A stretch of DNA of 6,361 nucleotides from a bacterium (lineage in GTDB: Bacteria; Planctomycetota; J058; JAJDCP01): NCBI GenBank assembly GCA_030428695.1, contig JAUIEM010000479.1:1-6361 (forward strand), written 5' to 3'. The notes beneath the pieces were generated by a model. It was not told the DNA's origin and ran no database searches. It saw only the letters and a list, made by a program, of their open reading frames with translations. Of the stretch, positions 1 through 4,498 are shown one piece after another (within the stretch, counting starts at the first letter, position 1; every line of letters begins with the position of its first letter). The position numbers and the translations under genes are program-made.

Positions 1-72
1 CTCCCCCGCGAAGGCGCCCTCCCCCGCGAAGGCGCCCTCCCCCGCGAAGGCGCCCTCCCCTGCGCGGTCGCC
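1..72 (+). repeat. 18-bp in-frame tandem repeat (SPAKAP units)
   Basis: Three identical 18-bp units, ctcccccgcgaaggcgcc, run at 1-18, 19-36 and 37-54, followed by a fourth copy with four substitutions at 55-72. Read in the frame of the surrounding gene each unit encodes Ser-Pro-Ala-Lys-Ala-Pro, and the decayed copy encodes SPARSP. The array is cut by the window edge, so the total copy number is unknown. Perfect identity of three copies suggests recent expansion by slippage or unequal recombination. The product would be an extended, basic, flexible linker just before the membrane helix. Confidence 0.95.
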
Positions 73-1540
73 AGCCCCCTCGCCAGCGACATCGAAGCCC
101 ACGAGAGCGCAGCCAGCCCCCCCGGTCGAGCACATCGTCCACCGCCGCGAGGCCCCGAGCCACGGCCTCGCCATCGGCCTGGCGCTGTGCGTCGTCGCCT
201 TGCTGCTCGCGCAGTTCCTGTTCTACGGCCGCTACCGCGACCGGGTCGGCGCCCTCGAAGCCGCGCTCGCGGTGGCGACCTCCGCCCCCGCGGACAGCGC
301 GGCCCCCGCACCGGCGCCCGATCCCGCCCCGGACATCGAGCGCCGCCGCCTGGCGGCCCGCGTCGCGGCGCTCGAGCGCGAGCTCGGCGACCGGGAGCGC
401 GCCCTCGAGGCGGCGCGGGCCGAGGCGAGGCTGCGGGCCGACTCGCTCGTCGTGGTCCGCCGCGCCCTCGCCCTCGCCCGGCTGCCGGCGACGCCCGCCG
501 AGACGGTGACGCTGCGGGCGGCGGCGGACAGCGCCCTGGCGGTCGCCCCGCGGGAGCCGGCGGAGCGCTACGCGATCGCCTTCGACACCCTGCCCCTCGG
601 CCTCGCGCCGGGGCCCCAGCCCTGCGCCCTGCCCTGGCGGCCGGCGGAGACGGCGACCCTGCAGCTGCGGCTCGCCCCGGGCGCACCGGACGCCCTGCAG
701 GCACGCGCCGTCGAGGGCGGCCTCGGCATCGGTGTCGGCGGCGTCGAGCTGCGCCTGTGGCTCGCCGACGGGCAGCTCCTGGTCGAGGGCGCCGCGGGGC
801 TCGACGGCGCCCGCTACGAGGAGCTGCGCGGCCTGCTCCAGGCGCTGGTCATCCGCGAGGGAGCGCGCCGCTCGCAGGTGCTGCTCCGCCCGCTTCCTCC
901 GGCCCGCATAGAGGTGCCCGTCGACGCGCGGTCCCGCGGCGTCGAGTGCTCCCTCGCCCTGCCCTGGGCCGAGGCAACGCTGGTCGGCACCGTCGGGGCA
1001 CGCCTGCCGGAGCAGCTTCCGCCGGACTTCGCCCTGCGCCTCGACGCCACCTCCCTCGCCGCCGGCGCGCTGGAGGTCGAGGCGCGCTTCCTGCGGCGCC
1101 AGCGCGCCGCCCTGACGGCGCGGGCCGCGGCCTGCGAAGAGGGTCTGGCCCAGAGCGCCCGCCAGTCCTACTACGCCTTCCGCACCTGGCTCGCCGCCGA
1201 GCTCGAGGCCATCGACGGCCTCGCCGGCGCGCTGCTGGTCGCGAGCGAGGCGCCCTTCAAGGTCGCGGAGCGACCGGCGGCGCTCGCGGCGCTGCGCGTC
1301 CATACCGGGCTCCTGCATCGGCCCGAGGAGGGGCTCGGGGCCTTCGCGCCGCCGCCCCCGGCCGAGGTCGGTCCGCTGCGCGCCCGGGCCGAGGCCTGGC
1401 TCACGGGGCTGCAGGCGATCGTCGCCGAGCTCCCGGGCGCTGCGCCGGCGGAGGTGGCGGCCTGGGCGCCGGTCGCTCTGGCGGTGACGAGCGGCGGCCG
1501 GGAGGTGCAGCGGCTCGAGCTGGTTTTTGTCGAGGAGTGA
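2..1540 (+). CDS. Single-pass membrane protein with SPAKAP-repeat linker and coiled coil, 5' end outside window
   Basis: The reading frame is open from the left edge to a TGA at 1538-1540, giving 512 visible residues and no start inside the window. A TTG at 200 lies in the middle of the membrane helix and is not a credible start. Visible order: a Pro/Ala/Lys-rich linker (residues 1-45, beginning with three identical SPAKAP units); one hydrophobic helix (about 55-75, from GLAIGL to FLFY); an Ala/Pro spacer; a strongly charged Arg/Glu/Ala/Leu helix typical of a coiled coil (about 112-161); then about 350 residues of Ala/Leu/Arg-rich soluble sequence. Two places in that tail share a Cys followed closely by LPW (Cys208 with LPW 210-212, and Cys316 with LPW 320-322), which may be a weak internal duplication. 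I do not recognise the family. The architecture suggests an inner-membrane anchored scaffold or sensor whose cytoplasmic head lies upstream of the window; that is inference. Good coding character in this frame; the overlapping frame from 187 is Arg/Pro/Gly-rich and looks like a shadow. Confidence 0.82.
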   Translation, partial: SPAKAPSPAKAPSPAKAPSPARSPAPSPATSKPTRAQPAPPVEHIVHRREAPSHGLAIGLALCVVALLLAQFLFYGRYRDRVGALEAALAVATSAPADSAAPAPAPDPAPDIERRRLAARVAALERELGDRERALEAARAEARLRADSLVVVRRALALARLPATPAETVTLRAAADSALAVAPREPAERYAIAFDTLPLGLAPGPQPCALPWRPAETATLQLRLAPGAPDALQARAVEGGLGIGVGGVELRLWLADGQLLVEGAAGLDGARYEELRGLLQALVIREGARRSQVLLRPLPPARIEVPVDARSRGVECSLALPWAEATLVGTVGARLPEQLPPDFALRLDATSLAAGALEVEARFLRRQRAALTARAAACEEGLAQSARQSYYAFRTWLAAELEAIDGLAGALLVASEAPFKVAERPAALAALRVHTGLLHRPEEGLGAFAPPPPAEVGPLRARAEAWLTGLQAIVAELPGAAPAEVAAWAPVALAVTSGGREVQRLELVFVEE

Positions 1541-1544
1541 GTCC

Positions 1545-1573
1545 CTGAGCGGGAACGCCCCATCCGCTAGAAT
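1545..1573 (+). promoter_or_regulatory. Possible sigma70-type promoter for the lipoprotein/PH gene pair
   Basis: TAGAAT at 1568-1573 matches the TATAAT -10 consensus at five of six positions and is one of few AT-leaning patches in the gap. A poor -35 candidate, CTGAGC at 1545-1550, lies 17 bases upstream and matches only the central TGA. Transcription would begin near 1580, leaving a leader of about 20 bases before the GTG at 1601. The -35 is weak and the organism's sigma factor preference is unknown. Confidence 0.35.
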
Positions 1574-1600
1574 GTCCCCGACCCCCACCAGGAGCCTCCC

Positions 1601-2005
1601 GTGTCCCGAGCATCGACCCCGCTGTGCGTCCTCGCCGCGCTCTTCGTCTTCCTCCCCGCCTGCCAGAGCTTCGGCACACCGACCGAGGCCGAGCGGGCCC
1701 AGATGCGCACCCTCGAGGGCAACTGGAAGAGCGTCAAGCTCGAGAGCCCGGCCTACGAGGACGCGGGTATCCACGCCGTCGACCTCGAGCTCGACGCCGA
1801 GGCCGGCCGCTACCGCTGGACATCGATCACCGGCGGCGATGACCAGCCGGTCGAGGGCGACTTCCGCGTCGACGGCTCCTGGCTGATCTTCGGCGCCAGC
1901 CCGGGCCGCTCCGAAGGCCGGATGCGCTTCTCCCAGCGCGACGGGCGGCTGATCCTGACCGAGCGGCACACGAACCTCCACCTCGAGCTCGTGCGCTCCC
2001 GCTGA
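1601..2005 (+). CDS. Small lipoprotein, possibly TIGR03067/lipocalin-like
   Basis: Predicted 134-residue exported lipoprotein. The GTG start is supported by AGGAG at 1590-1594, six bases upstream, and by the signal peptide it produces: a short Arg-containing N-region, a hydrophobic core (about residues 8-18) and a lipobox FLPAC with acylated Cys21. Pro at -2 is unusual but tolerated; Gln at +2 is not a retention Asp, so outer-membrane sorting is plausible. The mature part starts with TLEGNWKSVKLES (residues 37-49) and continues as alternating beta-type strands (YRWTSI, VEGDFRVDGSWLIFG, RMRFSQRDGRLILTE, LHLELV), ending at the stop. A 'LEGxW' opening with a small beta-barrel pattern recalls the planctomycetal TIGR03067 domain and lipocalin-like proteins; this is a resemblance, not a confirmed assignment, and no ligand can be named. 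Its stop overlaps the next start by one base (TGATG), so the two are probably co-translated. Confidence 0.82.
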   Translation: MSRASTPLCVLAALFVFLPACQSFGTPTEAERAQMRTLEGNWKSVKLESPAYEDAGIHAVDLELDAEAGRYRWTSITGGDDQPVEGDFRVDGSWLIFGASPGRSEGRMRFSQRDGRLILTERHTNLHLELVRSR

Positions 2006-2499
2006 TGACCGACCTCGACCGCTGCCTGCCGGCCGGCGACAGCCTGGTCTGGGAGGGCCGGGCCGGGCCGCTCACACTGCGCCGCTGGTTGTCCTTCCTG
2101 ACCTTCGCCCTGGTCTTCTACGGCCTGCTCGTCATGCAGATCGTCCAAGCCAGCCTCGGCCCCGGCCCGACAAGTCCGCTGAAGATCGCGATCTACTCCT
2201 TCCTGCTCGCCATGATGGCCCTCGAGCGCCTCCGCGCCGTCGCGCTCGCCCGCAGCCGCCGCTACGGCCTCGGCCGGCGCCACCTGGTGCTCGTCGAGGG
2301 CGTCTTCCGCAAGGAGGTCAGCGTCTGGAGGCTGCCGGCGCAGCGCAGCGTCAAGACGGGCAAGCGCGACCTCTGGGTCGGCGTCGTCGACAAAGCCGGC
2401 CGCGACCGGGAGGTGCGGCTCTGGGACCTCGAGCATCCCGCGCTCGTCGCGGAGCTGATCCGGGAGGGTGCGGAAGACGCGGCTGCGCCCGGCGCGTAG
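2005..2499 (+). CDS. Two-helix membrane protein with bacterial PH-like domain
   Basis: Predicted 164-residue inner-membrane protein. Two hydrophobic segments (about residues 28-49 and 59-81) are joined by a short Gly/Pro loop, then a cytoplasmic-type basic stretch (RSRRYGLGRR) leads into a beta-rich domain (about 86-155). That domain has the layout of bacterial PH (bPH/DUF304, YdbS-like) membrane proteins: a Tyr-x-Leu opening, HLVLVEGVFRKEVSVWRLPAQR, a strand with DLWVGVV, a strand with REVRLWDL, and a closing helix HPALVAELIREG that resembles the frequent 'dPeeV..lI..' ending. No catalytic residues are expected; such domains usually bind partners or lipids, and no specific role is known here. 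The ATG shares its A with the TGA of the lipoprotein gene and has no clear ribosome binding site, which favours translational coupling. The lipoprotein may be a functional partner across the envelope; that is inference from the overlap. Confidence 0.8.
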   Translation: MTDLDRCLPAGDSLVWEGRAGPLTLRRWLSFLTFALVFYGLLVMQIVQASLGPGPTSPLKIAIYSFLLAMMALERLRAVALARSRRYGLGRRHLVLVEGVFRKEVSVWRLPAQRSVKTGKRDLWVGVVDKAGRDREVRLWDLEHPALVAELIREGAEDAAAPGA

Positions 2500-2507
2500 C
2501 GGGCCAT

Positions 2508-2550
2508 GGGGTCGGGTTCGGAATCGGAATCGGAGTCGGGTTCGGACCCC
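2508..2550. repeat. TCGGNN hexamer repeat within a 6-bp inverted repeat between convergent genes
   Basis: Six consecutive hexamers of form TCGGNN occupy 2512-2547 (TCGGGT, TCGGAA, TCGGAA, TCGGAG, TCGGGT, TCGGAC). At a larger scale the 12-mer gtcgggttcgga occurs twice, at 2511-2522 and 2535-2546. The array is framed by GGGGTC (2508-2513) and GACCCC (2545-2550), a 6-bp inverted repeat with a 31-base loop. It fills most of the 55-bp gap between the stop codons of the PH-like and GNAT genes. It lacks the tight stem and T-run of an intrinsic terminator, so a terminator role is doubtful. Confidence 0.85.
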
Positions 2551-2554
2551 CCGG

Positions 2555-2974
2555 TCAGCCCCGCCTCCACTCCATCCGGTAGTGCGGCCCGATGCCGGGC
2601 AGCTCGAACTCCTCGCCGCTGACAGCGAAACCCATCCGCTCGTAGAAGCCCCGGGCGCTGCTGCGGGCGTTGCACCAGATGCCGCGAGCGGCGGCGAGCC
2701 CGACCCGCGCGTGCTCGAGCAGGGCGCGCCCCACCCCCAGCCCCCGGCAGGCGGGCACGACGGCCATGCCACGCAGCCGCCACACGCCAGCCGCGGGCGT
2801 GAGGAAGCTCGCGACGCCGACCAGCGTGTCACCGTCGAAGGCGGCGAGGTGCAGGCCCTCGTCATCGCCGTCGTAGACGAGCTCTTCGGCGCGTTGGTGG
2901 GGGCGCAGGATGCGCTGGCGCAGCGGCCGGGTGGCGGCGGCGCCGACCACCCGGATCGCGATCAGGCGGGTCAT
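2555..2974 (-). CDS. GNAT family N-acetyltransferase
   Basis: Predicted 139-residue cytoplasmic acyl-CoA-dependent N-acetyltransferase; the acceptor is not deducible. The fold is complete: an N-terminal LRQRILRP helix (residues 18-25), strands with HLAAFDGDTLVGVASF (42-57), motif A from LRGMAVVP through RGLGVGRA (67-84), where Arg77, Gly80 and Gly82 form the R-x-x-G-x-G pyrophosphate loop for acetyl-CoA, and motif B with IWCNAR (99-104) and FYERMGF (110-116), where Tyr111 is the usual candidate general acid. The ending ELPGIGPHYRMEW (124-136) together with the LRP opening is typical of one uncharacterised GNAT subgroup. The ATG lies one base beyond the stop of the DUF1501 gene, with no good ribosome binding site of its own, so it is probably translated by coupling as the second gene of that unit. 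It converges on the PH-like gene. A role in modifying the DUF1501 product is unlikely because that protein is exported. Confidence 0.92.
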   Translation of the reverse strand: MTRLIAIRVVGAAATRPLRQRILRPHQRAEELVYDGDDEGLHLAAFDGDTLVGVASFLTPAAGVWRLRGMAVVPACRGLGVGRALLEHARVGLAAARGIWCNARSSARGFYERMGFAVSGEEFELPGIGPHYRMEWRRG

Positions 2975-2975
2975 C

Positions 2976-4238
2976 TCAGCCGACGTGGTTGAGGAAGTCG
3001 AGGGATTCGCCGCGGGGCACGCGGTACTTCGGGAAGAAGTCGCGCGGCACCTCGGTGTTGAAGACCTTGGTGAGGACCTCGTGCATCACGACGCGGAAGT
3101 CGGTGATCACCGGCAGGTCGCGCTCTTCGTAGAGGTTGCGCTCTTCGAGGCCGCCCCAGCTGCCGTAGATCTGGTTGCCCTTCACCATCCCGCCCATCGC
3201 GAGCATGATGCCGCCGTGGCCGTGGTCGGTGCCGCGGTTCCCGTTCTCCCGGACGGTCCGGCCGAACTCGGACATCGTCAGGACCAGGGTGTTGTCGAGG
3301 TGGTTACCGAGGTCGCGGCTGAAGGCGACCAGGCTGTCGGAGAGGATGCGCAGCTTGTCGGCCATCTGGCCCTCGAAGCCGCCCTCCATCACGTGGTGGT
3401 CCCAGCCGCCGTAGTCGACGCAGGCGACCTCGAGGCCGCAGCCGGACTTGATCACCTTGGCGATGTCCTTGAGGCCGCGGGCGAAGCCGTGGTTCGGGTA
3501 CTCGACGGAGGAGTCGCGGCCCGCGGTGATCTCGCGGTAGCGGCGGATCGCGTCGATGGTGTCGCGGCCGGACTGGATGATGATGTCGTCGGACTCGCGG
3601 TCTTCGCGCGTCCCCATCCCCATCTCGAGGTCCTGGTAGACGTCGTCGAACACGTCGAGGGGGTCGCCGGAGCCGCCCCGCAGCCGCGGCACGGCGAGCA
3701 CCGGGTACTGCCCGCGCAGGGCGCGCGGCAGCAGGCTCTGGGTCGCGACGGCGCGGAAGTCGCTCTCGCCGTCGGCCCGGGAGGCCTTGAGGTAGCGGTT
3801 CAGCCAGCCGTCCTTGATGCCGCGCTCGCCGGGCGCGGCGTATTCCATGAAGTCCTGGCAGTCGAAGTGGCTGCGCGAGGGATGGGGCGAGCCGACGCTC
3901 ATGATCGGCGCGAAGGTGCCGTTCTCGTACAGCGGGTACAGCGACTCCATCGCCGGATGCAGGCCGAACAGCTTGTTCAGCTGGACGACGCCGGGCTCCT
4001 GCCCCTGATCCTGCCGGGCGATGCCGATGGTCGGGCGCCAGGTGTAGTACAGATCATCGTAATAGGGAATCAACATGTTCAGCGCGTCGCAGCCGCCGCG
4101 CAGGTAGACGCAGACCAGGGTCCCGCGCGGGCCGTCGCCCTCGCCGTCGCCGAAGACATAGCGCGGGAACAGGCCGAAGCTGGCCGCCGCCCCCATCGCT
4201 CCCAGGCTCTGCAAAAACTCGCGTCTGTTCGCCCTCAT
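2976..4238 (-). CDS. DUF1501 family protein with Tat signal
   Basis: Predicted 420-residue exported protein of the DUF1501 family, related in fold to the sulfatase/alkaline phosphatase superfamily and common in Planctomycetota; its reaction is unknown. The start at 4238 is chosen because it places a twin-arginine signal at the very N-terminus (NRREFLQSLG, Arg5-Arg6, then a hydrophobic Ala/Gly stretch to about residue 29) and is preceded by GGGAG (complement of 4245-4249) six bases upstream. An in-frame start at 4316 would add 26 residues before the signal and is less likely. Family landmarks in order: YLRGGCDALNMLIPYYDDLY (45-64), RPTIGI (68-73), LHPAMESLYPLY (93-104), SHFDCQDFMEYA (123-134), GWLNRYL (144-150), DYGGWDHH (275-282), MSEFGRTVRENGNRGTDHG (322-340) and IYGSW (357-361). 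The Asp/His-rich blocks at 275-282 and 323-341 are the likely metal/active-site positions. Full length with no lesions. DUF1501 genes often sit beside a DUF1800 gene, which is absent here; the partner is instead a GNAT gene one base downstream. Confidence 0.95.
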   Translation of the reverse strand: MRANRREFLQSLGAMGAAASFGLFPRYVFGDGEGDGPRGTLVCVYLRGGCDALNMLIPYYDDLYYTWRPTIGIARQDQGQEPGVVQLNKLFGLHPAMESLYPLYENGTFAPIMSVGSPHPSRSHFDCQDFMEYAAPGERGIKDGWLNRYLKASRADGESDFRAVATQSLLPRALRGQYPVLAVPRLRGGSGDPLDVFDDVYQDLEMGMGTREDRESDDIIIQSGRDTIDAIRRYREITAGRDSSVEYPNHGFARGLKDIAKVIKSGCGLEVACVDYGGWDHHVMEGGFEGQMADKLRILSDSLVAFSRDLGNHLDNTLVLTMSEFGRTVRENGNRGTDHGHGGIMLAMGGMVKGNQIYGSWGGLEERNLYEERDLPVITDFRVVMHEVLTKVFNTEVPRDFFPKYRVPRGESLDFLNHVG

Positions 4239-4498
4239 GCCGCACTCCCGCTTCGCTGTGCACTTCTGTCCAAGGCCGGTTCCCTCAAAAGTAGGTAGGC
4301 CGGCAGGAACCGTCAAGCTCTCACGCCTGGGATTATGACGGGGGCGCGGCGCTCGATGTCACGGAAAATTCTGCGCGGCGGGGAGATTTTCCCGCTGCCT
4401 GTCAGGCCGCCCTGGAAGCGACGCTTCGAGACCGTGCAGGCTCACGCTTGCTCAGGCGGCCCCGACGGCGTATCACAGGACGGAACGACGGAGAGCCG
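4239..4498. other. Divergent intergenic region with two short inverted repeats
   Basis: This 260-bp stretch separates the divergent DUF1501 and duplicated zinc-ribbon genes and contains no open frame I would call. It is less GC-biased than the genes. Besides the minus-strand promoter candidates it holds GGAAAAT (4363-4369) inverted as ATTTTCC (4386-4392) with 16 bases between, and a compact palindrome gaagcg-a-cgcttc at 4415-4427. Either could be a regulator site or chance. For the plus-strand gene the best promoter guess is TTGCTC (4448-4453), 17 bases, TATCAC (4471-4476), which is weak. The gene's ribosome binding site GGAG lies at 4490-4493. Confidence 0.55.
4288..4316 (-). promoter_or_regulatory. 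Probable promoter for the DUF1501-GNAT unit
   Basis: On the minus strand TTGACG (complement of 4311-4316) matches the -35 consensus at five of six positions and is followed after exactly 17 bases by TACTTT (complement of 4288-4293), a modest -10 with three of six matches in a locally AT-richer patch. Transcription would start near 4281, about 43 bases before the ATG. A second minus-strand candidate farther up has GTGACA (complement of 4357-4362) and CATAAT (complement of 4332-4337), both with five of six matches, but a 19-base spacer. Confidence 0.42.

Noticed and set aside
1..72. CRISPR-like or satellite array
   Set aside because: The 18-bp units abut with no spacers and stay in frame with a protein gene, so this is a coding repeat.
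187..1548. Long plus-strand frame of 453 codons overlapping the first gene
   Set aside because: Its product is almost only Arg, Pro, Gly and Ala, the usual shadow of a high-GC gene. The frame open from base 2 has a membrane helix, a coiled coil and balanced composition.
1810..2865. Minus-strand frame of 351 codons across the lipoprotein, PH-like and GNAT genes
   Set aside because: It crosses three better-supported genes and the repeat gap, and its composition is that of an antisense shadow.
2910..4298. Plus-strand frame of 462 codons antisense to DUF1501
   Set aside because: The minus strand encodes a full DUF1501 protein with Tat signal and conserved motifs. The antisense product is Val/Ala/His/Asp-rich, as expected from the mirror of that codon usage.
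4239..4316. Extension of the DUF1501 protein to an upstream ATG at 4316
   Set aside because: It would bury the twin-arginine signal 26 residues in and overlap the best promoter candidate; the ATG at 4238 has a well-placed GGGAG.
4448..4498. Extension of the duplicated-domain protein to a TTG at 4448
   Set aside because: The added residues are a basic run without similarity to the second copy, which begins near HPG, and the ATG at 4499 has GGAG at the right distance.
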